Shown here in pieces: positions 30,946 to 41,125 of a stretch of DNA of 61,650 nucleotides. Every line of letters begins with the position of its first letter. The first letter of the stretch is position 1. A model generated the notes under the pieces. The model was given only the letters and a program-made list of their open reading frames with translations, was not told the DNA's origin and did not search any database. A program made the position numbers and the translations under genes. This DNA comes from Pseudomonadota bacterium (GTDB lineage Bacteria; Pseudomonadota; Gammaproteobacteria; Competibacterales; Competibacteraceae). Location: assembly GCA_022709365.1 (NCBI GenBank), contig JAKLIY010000025.1, positions 1 to 61,650 of the forward strand, written 5' to 3'.

Positions 30946-31033
30946 ATGGATTTCCTCCTCCGGGCGCGAAAAGTTTGTCTAAAAATATTAGATATTATTT
31001 GTACATCATTGCAGGTCTTTGTACAAGACCTAT

Positions 31034-31171
31034 TCAAAACTTTGCGCGAACGGTGAAGGGGTTCCGAATGATCAGCCGTCCGTCGATGGTTTGACCGTCT
31101 TGCAGGTCTTCTAAGTACAGCGTTCCACATTTTGCCAGGAGCGCGGAGGCGACAATCTTCGCCGATTGCAG
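31034..31171 (-). pseudogene. C-terminal remnant of a PIN-domain (VapC-like) toxin gene
   Basis: The minus-strand frame ending at the stop 31034-31036 reads SAKIVASALLAKCGTLYLED, then DLQDGQTIDGRLIIRNPF. This matches the C-terminal pattern of PIN-domain proteins (alternating ALxxxCxTLYSEDLQxGQ). Sequence further upstream in this frame has no PIN N-terminal half and soon meets a stop. A second short piece, LYKDLQ followed by a stop, lies just downstream at about 31010-31030, perhaps part of a duplicated fragment. Confidence 0.5.
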
Positions 31172-31209
31172 GGTACGAAAGGCCCAGTTTAACCTCAGGT
31201 TTCTGGACT

Positions 31210-31225
31210 TGTGGCTTTACCGACA
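31210..31225 (+). promoter_or_regulatory. NifA upstream activator site 1 of nifB
   Basis: Exact TGT-N10-ACA (TGTGGCTTTACCGACA). It lies about 110 bp upstream of the nifB -24 element, within the normal range for NifA enhancers. Confidence 0.7.
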
Positions 31226-31241
31226 ATTCCCACCGCCGGAC

Positions 31242-31257
31242 TGTGGCAAAGCCCACA
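31242..31257 (+). promoter_or_regulatory. NifA upstream activator site 2 of nifB, within a perfect inverted repeat
   Basis: Exact TGT-N10-ACA (TGTGGCAAAGCCCACA). It forms the centre of an 11-bp-arm inverted repeat (CCGGACTGTGG/CCACAGTCCGG, about 31237-31263). It is 32 bp, three helical turns, from site 1. Confidence 0.75.
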
Positions 31258-31319
31258 GTCCGGTCATCTCCCACTAATAAAAAATTAATCCTGACAAAGG
31301 ATTAACGATATTCCTCCAT

Positions 31320-31336
31320 TCGGCATAGCGTTTGCT
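31320..31336 (+). promoter_or_regulatory. sigma-54 promoter of nifB
   Basis: TCGGCATAGCGTTTGCT has the obligatory GG (31322-31323) and GC (31334-31335) separated by exactly 10 bp. It lies about 85 bp before the nifB ATG and downstream of two activator sites. Confidence 0.7.
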
Positions 31337-31418
31337 AAGAGCGTTTCGCTGCCCGATCCCGGCCGGTGGCGAGCCGTTACCCGCTCCGCCTGACTTCGTG
31401 ACTTTGGGGGAATCGCAC

Positions 31419-32864
31419 ATGGAACTGATCAGCCCGTCGCCCGGCGCATCGCCCGCGCTTCACCCCTGTTATTCCGAGCAGGCGCACCGCCATTTTGCCC
31501 GTCTGCATCTGGCGGTAGCGCCGAAGTGCAATATTCAGTGCCATTACTGCAACCGCAAGCATGATTGCGCCAATGAATCACGCCCCGGCGTGGTCTCGGA
31601 ATTGCTGACCCCGGAGCAGGCGGTGCAAAAAACCCTGGCGGTCGGTTCCGCCATTCCGCATTTAGCAGTCGTGGGCATCGCCGGGCCGGGCGATCCGCTG
31701 GCCAATCCCGAAGCGGTGTTCGCCGTATTCCGGGCGCTGACCGAAAAAGCTCCTGATCTGACTTTATGCCTGTCTACCAACGGCCTGGCGTTGCCGGATC
31801 ATATCGACGAACTGTGCCAGCACCACGTCGGCCACGTCACCATCACCGTGAACTGCGTCGATCCCGACATTGGCGCACAAATTTATCCATGGATCGTTTG
31901 GCAAGGTCGCCGACTGCGCGGGCGTGAGGCTGCCGAGATTTTAATCACCCGTCAGTTGCAGGGACTCGATCTGCTGGTCGCACGCGGGGTGCTGGTGAAA
32001 ATCAACTCGGTGTTGATTCCCGGCGTCAACGATCAGCACCTGGTGGAAGTCAATCGGGTTGTTAAGGCTAAAGGCGTGTTTTTGCACAACATCGTGCCGC
32101 TGATTTCCCGCCCGGAACACGGCACGCATTACGGCAAGATCGGCCAGCGCGAACCGACGGACGCTGAACTGGCGGCGCTGCGGAACGTCTGTGCGGGTGA
32201 GGACGGCGAGACTGGAATGATGAACCATTGCCAGCAATGCCGCGCGGATGCGGTCGGTCTGCTCGGTCAGGATCGCGGCGCAGAATTCACTCTGGAAAAA
32301 GTCGCCGCCCTGTCCGTGGACTGGCAAGCCGCCATCGTCAAACGGGCGGCAGTGCGTGCGGCGGTTGAACAACGGCTGGCGATGCAAGCCCGTTTTCTCC
32401 AGTCCGCCACCCGCCCATCCGGGACCGTCCGCCGTCTGCCCACTCCTGCAACGCCCACCTTGCGGGTGGCGGTCGGCAGCACCGATGGCCAGACCATCGA
32501 CGCCCATTTCGGCCAGGTTCGCGAATTCCTGATCTACGACGTTTCACCCCACGGCGCGCAGTGGGTGGAGCGCCGCTCACTCAACAGCCGCTATTGCAAC
32601 GGCCCGACAACCTGTGGTGATGGGAATGCCACGCTGCCTGACGCCATCCAGGCACTACAGGATTGCGCAGTGCTGCTCTGCGCCCGCATCGGCTTTGAAC
32701 CGTGGCGTCCATTGGAAAATGCCGGCATTCAGCCCAACAGTGAACATGCCATGGAATCGATCACCGGGGCGTTACCGGCGGTTTATCAGGAATGGCAAAA
32801 GAGTGGGCGACTCGATTTCACGCCAGCCAGTGCCCGTTCCAGGGCGCAAAACGGTTTTACCTGA
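31419..32864 (+). CDS. nifB: NifB, FeMo-cofactor precursor (NifB-co) synthase
   Basis: A radical SAM enzyme that fuses two [4Fe-4S] clusters with a carbide and sulfide to make the 8Fe core of FeMo-co. It has 481 residues from ATG 31419, with GGGGGA as ribosome-binding site. The radical SAM cysteines are C37, C41 and C44 (CNIQCHYC). The C-terminal third is a NifX-like domain (RVAVGSTDGQTIDAHFGQ) that carries the product. It leads the nifB-fdx-FeSII-nifQ operon. Confidence 0.96.
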   Translation: MELISPSPGASPALHPCYSEQAHRHFARLHLAVAPKCNIQCHYCNRKHDCANESRPGVVSELLTPEQAVQKTLAVGSAIPHLAVVGIAGPGDPLANPEAVFAVFRALTEKAPDLTLCLSTNGLALPDHIDELCQHHVGHVTITVNCVDPDIGAQIYPWIVWQGRRLRGREAAEILITRQLQGLDLLVARGVLVKINSVLIPGVNDQHLVEVNRVVKAKGVFLHNIVPLISRPEHGTHYGKIGQREPTDAELAALRNVCAGEDGETGMMNHCQQCRADAVGLLGQDRGAEFTLEKVAALSVDWQAAIVKRAAVRAAVEQRLAMQARFLQSATRPSGTVRRLPTPATPTLRVAVGSTDGQTIDAHFGQVREFLIYDVSPHGAQWVERRSLNSRYCNGPTTCGDGNATLPDAIQALQDCAVLLCARIGFEPWRPLENAGIQPNSEHAMESITGALPAVYQEWQKSGRLDFTPASARSRAQNGFT

Positions 32865-32880
32865 CAGCCTGTCGCGCTGA

Positions 32881-33210
<330 letters not shown>

Positions 33211-33248
33211 CCCCCATCACTTGAATACCCTTACAAGGAGACGCGCTC

Positions 33249-33596
33249 ATGCCCTTAGTCACTTTTTCCCATCCCGAACATAAAATCAAAACTGTCTACG
33301 CGGTGGCCGGCAGCCACACGGAAACGGTTTTAAACCTGGCCAAGAACCACCAGATTCCGATTGCCTTCGATTGCCAGGACGGTGAATGCGGCACCTGCCT
33401 GGTGAAAGTGTCGAGCCTCGCTAAAAAGGACCGGATGAGCGGCCCGCCGACCGAGAAGGAAAGAAATCTGCTCAAGCAACTGGGCAAGCTCACCGATGAG
33501 GAAATCAGCCGCATTCTGGTCGATGACCTTCCGCCATCCTGGCGACTGGCTTGCCAGATGATCGTGCGCGACGAAGACATCCTGGTTGAATACTAG
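33249..33596 (+). CDS. Shethna-protein-II-like [2Fe-2S] ferredoxin (FeSII), nitrogenase O2-protective protein
   Basis: 115 residues with ligands C42, C47, C50 (CQDGECGTC) and C102. It resembles Azotobacter FeSII along its length, including the TEKERNLLKQLGK helix and DLPPSWRLACQ, followed by the DEDILVEY end. FeSII binds NifH and NifDK on oxidation and locks them in a protected, inactive complex. It begins 39 bp after the other ferredoxin, with an AAGGAG ribosome-binding site. Confidence 0.85.
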   Translation: MPLVTFSHPEHKIKTVYAVAGSHTETVLNLAKNHQIPIAFDCQDGECGTCLVKVSSLAKKDRMSGPPTEKERNLLKQLGKLTDEEISRILVDDLPPSWRLACQMIVRDEDILVEY

Positions 33597-33608
33597 CGGT
33601 GAGCGCCC

Positions 33609-34211
33609 GTGTCGCCGTCGTTGCGGAAAGAACCCTGGATACTTCCCGCTGCCAACCACTGGTGGGAAATTTACAGCGTGTTAATGAGCCATAGCCGCGA
33701 CTTGCCCAACGACGACACGCTGGCGCGGATGCTGGCGACCCAGGTCAATGGCGGTGGGGCCTTGCCGCTCGGGCTGGGACTGGAACCCGCAGCGTTTAAC
33801 ACCTTGCTGGCGCGGCATTTTCCCGGCCTGCCGCCGAAGTTGAATGCGCCACATCGCCCGCCGCCCTGCTGGGATCCACGCCTGCTGGAAGAACAGGAAG
33901 AACTGATCAACCTGCTCGCTCTTCATCGGGCTGGACAGGATGCCTCCGAACAATGGCTGAGCGTGATTGTCGCTACCGGGTGCATGGCAAACGATCATCT
34001 CTGGGAGGATCTGGGCTTGTGGTCGCGGCAGGATTTGAGCGATCTCATGAACCGCAATTTCCCGACACTGGCGGCGAAAAACGACCGCGATATGAAGTGG
34101 AAAAAGTTTCTCTACAAGCAGCTTTGCGAGCAGGAAGGCGTCTACCTCTGCCGCGCTCCGTCCTGCGCAGTTTGTCGCGATTACCCGGTCTGCTTTGGGC
34201 CGGAGGTGTGA
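33609..34211 (+). CDS. nifQ: NifQ, molybdenum donor for FeMo-cofactor
   Basis: An Fe-Mo-S cluster protein that delivers Mo to the NifEN/NifH assembly site; 200 residues. It starts with GTG at 33609, 13 bp after the previous stop. The diagnostic C-terminal cluster motif C-x4-C-x2-C-x5-C is present (CRAPSCAVCRDYPVC), preceded by MKWKKFLYKQLC. Confidence 0.93.
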   Translation: MSPSLRKEPWILPAANHWWEIYSVLMSHSRDLPNDDTLARMLATQVNGGGALPLGLGLEPAAFNTLLARHFPGLPPKLNAPHRPPPCWDPRLLEEQEELINLLALHRAGQDASEQWLSVIVATGCMANDHLWEDLGLWSRQDLSDLMNRNFPTLAAKNDRDMKWKKFLYKQLCEQEGVYLCRAPSCAVCRDYPVCFGPEV

Positions 34212-34342
34212 TGTAAAGAATACTAGGTAATCATCAGCATAGAGCGTTGCTGATAGGGCTGGACAGGAGATTCAACGTGTTAATGCCGCTTATATGTATC
34301 CCCTGATACCATTTCTCAATAAATTCTGAACCTTTCTTTTCC

Positions 34343-34365
34343 TTGGCGACCTTGGCGTCTTGGCG
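34343..34365. repeat. three TTGGCG units in short tandem
   Basis: TTGGCG occurs at 34343, 34352 and 34360 in the 250-bp gap after nifQ. The gap holds no other gene I can support. It may be a dispersed intergenic repeat. Confidence 0.4.
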
Positions 34366-34460
34366 GTTCATCGGTTTTTTCGAGTTCAAATTAATGAGAA
34401 TCGGTATGACACTACTTCACTCACCAAAAAATTCAACAGAAAAGCCTTCGCGTCAGCCTT

Positions 34461-35408
34461 CTAGGTATACGTCCGCACGACTTCCGAAAGAATCGCTGGG
34501 CTGCGGCAGGCTCGGTACCAGACCTCGACATCAGGGGCTGTTACTCCTTCTGCAAAACAGGATTGCAGTGTGCGAACTAGCGCCGCGCCAGCCTCGTCGC
34601 AATCCGCTCTTTCAGACTCACGCAGGAGAAAAAAGTTGTTCCTCCGCTCAGGCGCAGAGAACCAGGCCAAATTCAAGCTACTCATCTCTTCCTCTCCAAG
34701 CTCATAGCGTATCGCATACCCACGAGTCACATAGCCGATCCACTGCTTAAAAGCGGCTTGCGCCGACCAGCGGGTGAACAGGCGAACCGGCCAACCCCTA
34801 TCCGGCTTTCCATCAATAATCAGTAAGTCCGTGCCGAACAACCCGAACTCAAGCCGGGTTCCAGCGGGTAACACGGGTTCCTGTAACCAAGGCTCATCGC
34901 AGTGCAATGCCATAGCCCATTCGTAGGCAGCGCATCCACCCGGATCGAGTTCTTCCACCGAAAGATCCGGGCTACCCGCGGAGCGCACATCGCGCAACAT
35001 GGTGCGGAGGTCGGCTTCGTACTCCTCACGTTTAAATACCAGACGCAGGAAGCCATGGTGCAACGACCAACATTCTTCCAAAGCGGGGCCTAGCCCGTGT
35101 ACATCAAGCTCCCAGATCACCGTGTCTATATCAGGATGGCTGACAAATACCATGTCTTTAATATCGACATCTGATGGATCTCCACAGGTACAGTTGAGCA
35201 GGAAGTAGCCTCCCGGACGCCGTGCAGAATTGAACAACTCGAGGAGATCGAGAACGATACCGGTCTCCTTGATCGTTGGATGACATTCAGGGAACGAGGG
35301 AATCAACTGGACCGTAAGCCAGAGAGGGTCGGCATAGGTCGTTTCATACGCCAGCGTCCAGCCTAAACGAGCTGGAAGTTCAACAAGCGGAACGGGACTG
35401 CTGTTTAT
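34461..35408 (-). CDS. protein of unknown function, possible ATA start
   Basis: I do not recognise this family. From TTG 35306 it has 281 residues, but clearly protein-like sequence (VPLVELPARLGWTLAYETTY) continues in frame upstream to a stop at 35412-35414, without ATG, GTG or TTG. An ATA at 35406-35408 lies exactly 5 nt after a good GAGGTG, giving 315 residues. Either ATA is used or an ATG has mutated. The protein is acidic, with Trp- and Cys-containing blocks and no transmembrane helix. It sits between nifQ and draT on the opposite strand to nifQ. Confidence 0.65.
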   Translation of the reverse strand: MNSSPVPLVELPARLGWTLAYETTYADPLWLTVQLIPSFPECHPTIKETGIVLDLLELFNSARRPGGYFLLNCTCGDPSDVDIKDMVFVSHPDIDTVIWELDVHGLGPALEECWSLHHGFLRLVFKREEYEADLRTMLRDVRSAGSPDLSVEELDPGGCAAYEWAMALHCDEPWLQEPVLPAGTRLEFGLFGTDLLIIDGKPDRGWPVRLFTRWSAQAAFKQWIGYVTRGYAIRYELGEEEMSSLNLAWFSAPERRNNFFLLRESERADCDEAGAALVRTLQSCFAEGVTAPDVEVWYRACRSPAILSEVVRTYT

Positions 35409-35481
35409 GGATCACCTCGTGACCAGCGCCGCCTGATTTAAACGGGTTTGGCGACTGCGATGGACATCGGGAAAATGTGAC

Positions 35482-36348
35482 TCACACCAGCCGCTCCACC
35501 TCGTAAATCCCGCCGATCACCACATATTCCTCTTCGCCTTTGAGCATCCCCGGCAACATCCGGTTGTAAAAAAACACCTTGGTTGCAGGGACTTGCACTC
35601 TTAGCAGGTGATCGCCGAATTCCTCGGCCCGTTCTCGGCGAACGCTGAAGGAACTGAGGTTGTTGAGCAGCACGATCCAGCGGCGACGGTCGATTTTCTC
35701 CAGCACCTGATCGTCGCTAAAGCGATTGAAGCCGCGATACAGGCTCAGATGGGACACGGTCGGTTGCGAACGACGCAGTTCATATTGACCGTAGGCATAG
35801 AGCAGATCGAGTTGCGCTTCGAGGGCATTGGTGCTGTACAGGCCATGACTGCGCGCTTCCATAAAATGCAGATACGCCTCCTGAGCGCGGTCATCGAGTA
35901 ACCCGCCGTGATAGCGGGTGAGCAGGCCAAACCGCGATTCCACCCAGCCTTTCAGCACCGCGCCCTCCCGGCTGTCGGGATCGAACGCCCAGCCGCGCAC
36001 CATGCGCAAATAATCCGCCCGGCCCCGCAGCTTGGGCCGCCCCGGACTCAAGCCCACCTCCTCCAGCGCCGCCAGCCGGAAATACACCGTCATGTAATCC
36101 ATAAACCGCCGCGCCCGCTCGTCGGGTTCCGGCAAGGACGCCAGTGACTCAAACAGCCGGTGATGCAGTTCCGCCACGCCATCGAGCAGCAGCGGTGCGG
36201 GATGGCGCTGGAAGGTCAGCCCGCCCAGGATCACCGCAGGCAAGTTGCAATGATTGATCGGCAGACAGGCGTTCCGAGGCAAGCGCATCGGGATGTCCGG
36301 CGCTTCACAGGAATTGTGATCAATCCGACAAACCACCGCATTTGTCAT
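35482..36348 (-). CDS. draT: NAD+-dinitrogenase-reductase ADP-D-ribosyltransferase
   Basis: Switches off nitrogenase by ADP-ribosylating a NifH arginine in response to ammonium or energy limitation; 288 residues. Family segments are NHCNLPAVILGGLTFQRHP, LDLLYAYGQYELRRSQP, LYRGFNRF and the C-terminal EYVVIGGIYEVERL. It is divergent from nifH, whose target arginine (R102) is conserved. The reversing hydrolase draG is not beside it or elsewhere in the window. The NifA site for nifH lies inside its first codons. Confidence 0.93.
   Translation of the reverse strand: MTNAVVCRIDHNSCEAPDIPMRLPRNACLPINHCNLPAVILGGLTFQRHPAPLLLDGVAELHHRLFESLASLPEPDERARRFMDYMTVYFRLAALEEVGLSPGRPKLRGRADYLRMVRGWAFDPDSREGAVLKGWVESRFGLLTRYHGGLLDDRAQEAYLHFMEARSHGLYSTNALEAQLDLLYAYGQYELRRSQPTVSHLSLYRGFNRFSDDQVLEKIDRRRWIVLLNNLSSFSVRRERAEEFGDHLLRVQVPATKVFFYNRMLPGMLKGEEEYVVIGGIYEVERLV
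36315..36330 (+). promoter_or_regulatory. NifA upstream activator site of nifH
   Basis: Exact TGT-N10-ACA (TGTGATCAATCCGACA), about 110 bp before the nifH -24 element. It falls within the 5' coding part of draT, so it may also influence draT. Confidence 0.7.
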
Positions 36349-36393
36349 CTATGCCACCCGCGTTAAAGCGTCGTTAAAACCGATTGTTATTAA

Positions 36394-37383
<990 letters not shown>

Positions 37384-37402
37384 ACTGACCGGAGATCCCC
37401 TC

Positions 37403-38878
37403 ATGAGCATGAACCGCCAGGAAACCGAACAACTCATCCAGGAAGTGCTGGAAGTCTATCCCGAAGCCACCGGTAAACAGCGCGCCAAGCATCTGATGGC
37501 GAATGACCCGACGCTGGAAAAATCCAACAAGTGCATCGTCGCCAACAAGAAGGCGCTGCCCGGCGTGATGACGGCCCGGGGTTGCGCTTACGCCGGAGCC
37601 AAGGGCGTCGTGTGGGGGCCGGTCAAGGATGTCGCCAATATCTCGCATGGCCCCGTCGGCTGCGGACAATTCTCCCGCGCCGGTCGCCGCAACTATGTCA
37701 CCGGCCATAGCGGCGTCAACGTGTTCGCTGACCTGAATTTCACCTCCGATTTTCAGGAAAAGGATGTGGTGTTCGGCGGCGACAAGAAACTGGCCAAGCT
37801 GATCAGCGAGATCGACACCCTGTTTCCGCTGGCCAAGGGCATCACGATCCAGTCGGAATGCCCTATTGGCCTGATCGGCGATGACATCGAAGCGGTCGCC
37901 AAGAAGTCGGCCAAGGACATCGGCAAGACCGTCGTGCCGGTGCGCTGCGAAGGCTTCCGGGGCGTGTCGCAGTCGCTGGGTCACCATGTCGCCAACGATT
38001 CCTTGCGCGACTGGGTGCTGCATAACCGCGATGACGACGACAGTTTTAAGTCCACGCCTTACGACGTGGCGATTACCGGCGACTACAACATCGGCGGCGA
38101 CGCCTGGTCTTCGCGGGTGTTGATGGAAGAAATCGGGCTGCGGGTGATCGCGCAGTGGTCGGGCGACGGCTCCATGCCGGAAATGGAAACCACCCGCCAC
38201 GCCAAATTGAATCTGCTGCACTGCTACCGCTCGATGAATTACATCAGTCGCCATTTGGAAGAGAAGTACGGCATTCCCTACCTGGAATACAACTTCTTTG
38301 GGCCGACCCAGATCGCCGCCAGCCTGCGCAAGATCGCCGCGTTTTTCGATGAAACCATCCAAGAAAACGCCGAGCGGGTGATCGCCAAGTACCAGCCAAC
38401 GATGGACGCGATCATCGCCAAATACCGCCCCCGGCTGGAAGGCAAGCGGGTCATGCTGTTCGTCGGCGGTTTGCGGCCTCGCCACGTCATCGGCGCCTAC
38501 GAAGATTTGGGGATGGAAATTATCGGCGCGGGCTACGAATTCGCCCACAACGATGACTACGACCGAACTTTCAAGGAATTGCAGGATGGCGCGCTGATCT
38601 ATGACGACGCGACCAGTTTTGAGCTGGAATCCTTTGTGGAACGGTTGAAGCCGGATTTGATCGGCTCCGGTATCAAGGAAAAGTACGTCTTCCACAAGAT
38701 GGGCATCCCGTTCCGGCAGATGCATTCCTGGGATTATTCCGGCCCCTATCACGGCTACGACGGTTTCGCCATCTTTGCCCGCGATATGGACATGACGATT
38801 AACAATCCCTGCTGGAAAAAACTGCAAGCGCCTTGGAAACAGCCCGTCGGCGCCGAAGCGCTGCAATCGGTCGCCTGA
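37403..38878 (+). CDS. nifD: nitrogenase molybdenum-iron protein alpha chain
   Basis: Carries the FeMo-cofactor active site; 491 residues from ATG 37403 (GGAG ribosome-binding site). P-cluster ligands are C61, C87 and C153. FeMo-co ligands are C274 ([10 protein letters not shown]) and H440 ([12 protein letters not shown]). All are present, so this is a Mo-type catalytic subunit rather than a VnfD or NifE paralogue. It lies 19 bp after nifH. Confidence 0.99.
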   Translation: MSMNRQETEQLIQEVLEVYPEATGKQRAKHLMANDPTLEKSNKCIVANKKALPGVMTARGCAYAGAKGVVWGPVKDVANISHGPVGCGQFSRAGRRNYVTGHSGVNVFADLNFTSDFQEKDVVFGGDKKLAKLISEIDTLFPLAKGITIQSECPIGLIGDDIEAVAKKSAKDIGKTVVPVRCEGFRGVSQSLGHHVANDSLRDWVLHNRDDDDSFKSTPYDVAITGDYNIGGDAWSSRVLMEEIGLRVIAQWSGDGSMPEMETTRHAKLNLLHCYRSMNYISRHLEEKYGIPYLEYNFFGPTQIAASLRKIAAFFDETIQENAERVIAKYQPTMDAIIAKYRPRLEGKRVMLFVGGLRPRHVIGAYEDLGMEIIGAGYEFAHNDDYDRTFKELQDGALIYDDATSFELESFVERLKPDLIGSGIKEKYVFHKMGIPFRQMHSWDYSGPYHGYDGFAIFARDMDMTINNPCWKKLQAPWKQPVGAEALQSVA

Positions 38879-38888
38879 GGAATCCGCC

Positions 38889-40454
38889 ATGCAAAACGCT
38901 GAAGCCATCAAACCCGGTTATCCCCTCTTCAATACCGACGAATACCAGCAGGCTTTTGCCCGCAAGCAGGTGTTCGAGGAAGCTTATGGGAAAGAGAAGC
39001 TGGAAGAAGTGTTTCACTGGACCACGACCGAGGCTTACCAGGCACTCAATTTTCAGCGCGAGGCGCTGACCATCAATCCGGCCAAAGCCTGCCAACCGCT
39101 GGGTGCGGTGCTCTGTGCGCTGGGCTTCTACAAAACCCTGCCCTATGTGCATGGTTCGCAGGGTTGCGTGGCCTATTTCCGCACCTATTTCAACCGCCAT
39201 TTCCGCGAACCGATTGCCGCCGTTTCCGATTCGATGACGGAAGATGCGGCGGTGTTCGGCGGGCAGAAGAACATGTTCGAGGGGTTGGAAAACTCCAGGG
39301 TCATGTATCAGCCGGAAATGATCGCAGTGTCCACCACCTGCATGGCCGAGGTGATCGGCGATGACCTGAATGCCTTCATCACCAACGCCAAAAAGGATGG
39401 GCGGGTGCCGATGGATTTCCCGACTCCGTTCGCTCATACCCCCAGCTTCGTCGGCAGCCACATCACCGGCTGGGACAACATGCTGGAAGGCATCCTGCGC
39501 TACTTCACGGTCAATGCGATGGAAGGCAAGGTGGTGGGCAGCAATGGCAAGCTCAACATCGTGACCGGCTTTGAAAGCTATCTCGGCAATTTCCGGGTGA
39601 TCAAGCGGATGCTGAACGAGATGGGCGTGGCTTATACCTTCCTGTCCGACCCGGAGGAAATTCTGGACACGCCCGCCGACGGCGAATTTCGCATGTACGC
39701 CGGCGGCACCACTCAGGACGAAATCAAGGACGCGCCCAACGCCATCGACACCCTGCTGCTGCAACCCTGGCAGTTGCCCAAGACCAAGAAGTACATCCAG
39801 GAGACCTGGAATCAGCCCGCCAGCGCCATCAACATCCCGATGGGCCTGAGCTGGACCGACGATTTCCTGATGAAAGTTTCGGAACTGACTGGCCAGCCGA
39901 TTCCCGAGTCGCTGGCCCGGGAACGCGGCCGGTTGCTGGACATGATGACCGACTCGCACACCTGGCTGCACGGCAAACGCTTCTCGGTATTCGGCGACCC
40001 CGATTTTGTGACCGGCATGTGCCAATTCCTGATGGAATTGGGCGCTGAACCGCTGCATGTGCTGTGTCATAACGGTAACAAGCGCTGGGCCAAGGACATC
40101 ACCAAACTGCTCAAGGCTTCACCCTATGGTCAGGACGCCGAAGTCTACGCCGGCAAGGATCTCTGGCATTTGCGCTCGCTGGTGTTCAGCAACAAGCCTG
40201 ATTTCCTGATCGGCAACTCCTACGGCAAGTTCATCCAGCGCGACACCCTGCACAAAGGGAAAGAGCATGAGGTGCCGCTGATTCGGATCGGCTTCCCGCT
40301 GTTTGACCGCCACCACCTGCACCGCGATACCACGCTCGGTTACGAAGGCGCGATGCACATGCTCAAGCTGCTGGTGAATGCGGTCATGGAAAAACTCGAT
40401 CAGGAGACCATGACATTGGGCGAAACCGACTACGCCTTCGACCTGGTTCGGTAG
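38889..40454 (+). CDS. nifK: nitrogenase molybdenum-iron protein beta chain
   Basis: Forms the alpha2-beta2 tetramer with NifD and shares the P-cluster; 521 residues. P-cluster ligands C68, C93 and C151 are recognisable. The N-terminal extension that wraps NifD (residues 1-50) is intact. It begins 10 bp after nifD. Confidence 0.99.
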   Translation: MQNAEAIKPGYPLFNTDEYQQAFARKQVFEEAYGKEKLEEVFHWTTTEAYQALNFQREALTINPAKACQPLGAVLCALGFYKTLPYVHGSQGCVAYFRTYFNRHFREPIAAVSDSMTEDAAVFGGQKNMFEGLENSRVMYQPEMIAVSTTCMAEVIGDDLNAFITNAKKDGRVPMDFPTPFAHTPSFVGSHITGWDNMLEGILRYFTVNAMEGKVVGSNGKLNIVTGFESYLGNFRVIKRMLNEMGVAYTFLSDPEEILDTPADGEFRMYAGGTTQDEIKDAPNAIDTLLLQPWQLPKTKKYIQETWNQPASAINIPMGLSWTDDFLMKVSELTGQPIPESLARERGRLLDMMTDSHTWLHGKRFSVFGDPDFVTGMCQFLMELGAEPLHVLCHNGNKRWAKDITKLLKASPYGQDAEVYAGKDLWHLRSLVFSNKPDFLIGNSYGKFIQRDTLHKGKEHEVPLIRIGFPLFDRHHLHRDTTLGYEGAMHMLKLLVNAVMEKLDQETMTLGETDYAFDLVR

Positions 40455-40463
40455 GAAATTGCC

Positions 40464-40676
40464 ATGCCCAACGTCATGTTGCGGAATAACGCCGCCGGTG
40501 AACTGGTGTTCTACATCACCAAAAAGGATCACGAGGAAACCGTCGTTTCTCTAGAACACGCGGGACCCGGAACCTGGGGCGGGGAAATGCAATTGTCCGA
40601 TGGATCGCGGTTCTATCTCGAACCCTTCGCGGAAACGCCCAGGTTGCCGTTAACGGTGCGGGTGAAGCGGTTATGA
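40464..40676 (+). CDS. nifT: NifT/FixU family protein
   Basis: A small conserved nif protein of 70 residues, with the usual MPNVMLRNN start, followed by VFYITKKDHEE and WGGEMQLSDG. Its role is not established and mutants are usually mild. It follows nifK by 9 bp and overlaps nifY by 4 bp. Confidence 0.92.
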   Translation: MPNVMLRNNAAGELVFYITKKDHEETVVSLEHAGPGTWGGEMQLSDGSRFYLEPFAETPRLPLTVRVKRL

Positions 40677-41107
40677 CCGACGCCAGTCCACTCCCTGATG
40701 GCCTGGCGCTGCGCCTGCCCCATTCCATCCAGATCGCTTGCGCCTCTAATCATGGCGAGCGCCTGGACGGTCATTTCGGCTCCTGCGCCCGGTTCCTGAT
40801 CTACCAGGTTTCGGCGACCGAGGCGCGACTGATCGCGGTGCGTCCAGCGCCAGCGGTCACTCGGCTCAGCGTTGACCATAGCGCAGAGCGGGTCGCGTTG
40901 ATCAGCGATTGCGATTTGCTCTGTGTCCTGTCCATCGGCGGGCCGGCTGCCGCCCGCGTCGTCAACAGCGGCGTGCATCCCTTCAAACGCCCGCAGGCTG
41001 AAGATATTTCGGCGCTGCTGCGTGAATTGCAACCGGTGTTAGCCGGTCATCCGCCGCCCTGGCTGGCCCGGATCATGGGCCGCCCTGTACCCGAAGACAT
41101 CCTTTGA
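40673..41107 (+). CDS. nifY: NifY/NifX-type FeMo-cofactor-binding protein
   Basis: 144 residues containing the NifX/NifB C-terminal fold (IQIACASNHGERLDGHFGSC). It lies directly after nifK and nifT, where NifY is normally found. NifY-type proteins bind apo-NifDK or the cofactor before insertion. NifX itself is encoded further on, at 44513, and resembles that family better. Overlap with nifT (ATGA) suggests coupled translation. Confidence 0.82.
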   Translation: MTDASPLPDGLALRLPHSIQIACASNHGERLDGHFGSCARFLIYQVSATEARLIAVRPAPAVTRLSVDHSAERVALISDCDLLCVLSIGGPAAARVVNSGVHPFKRPQAEDISALLRELQPVLAGHPPPWLARIMGRPVPEDIL

Positions 41108-41125
41108 CCTCATGAGGTAATCATC

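Noticed and set aside
31237..31263. Perfect inverted repeat upstream of nifB read as an intrinsic terminator
   Set aside because: No T-run follows. The core is an exact TGT-N10-ACA at proper distance from a sigma-54 promoter, so an activator site explains it better.
30924..31274. A 116-codon minus-strand open frame before the DUF1365 gene
   Set aside because: Its product has no family character, while a different frame of the same strand shows the PIN-domain C-terminal pattern.
38799..40070. A 423-codon open frame antisense to nifK
   Set aside because: Same reason: a codon-bias shadow of a certain gene with no ribosome-binding or domain support.
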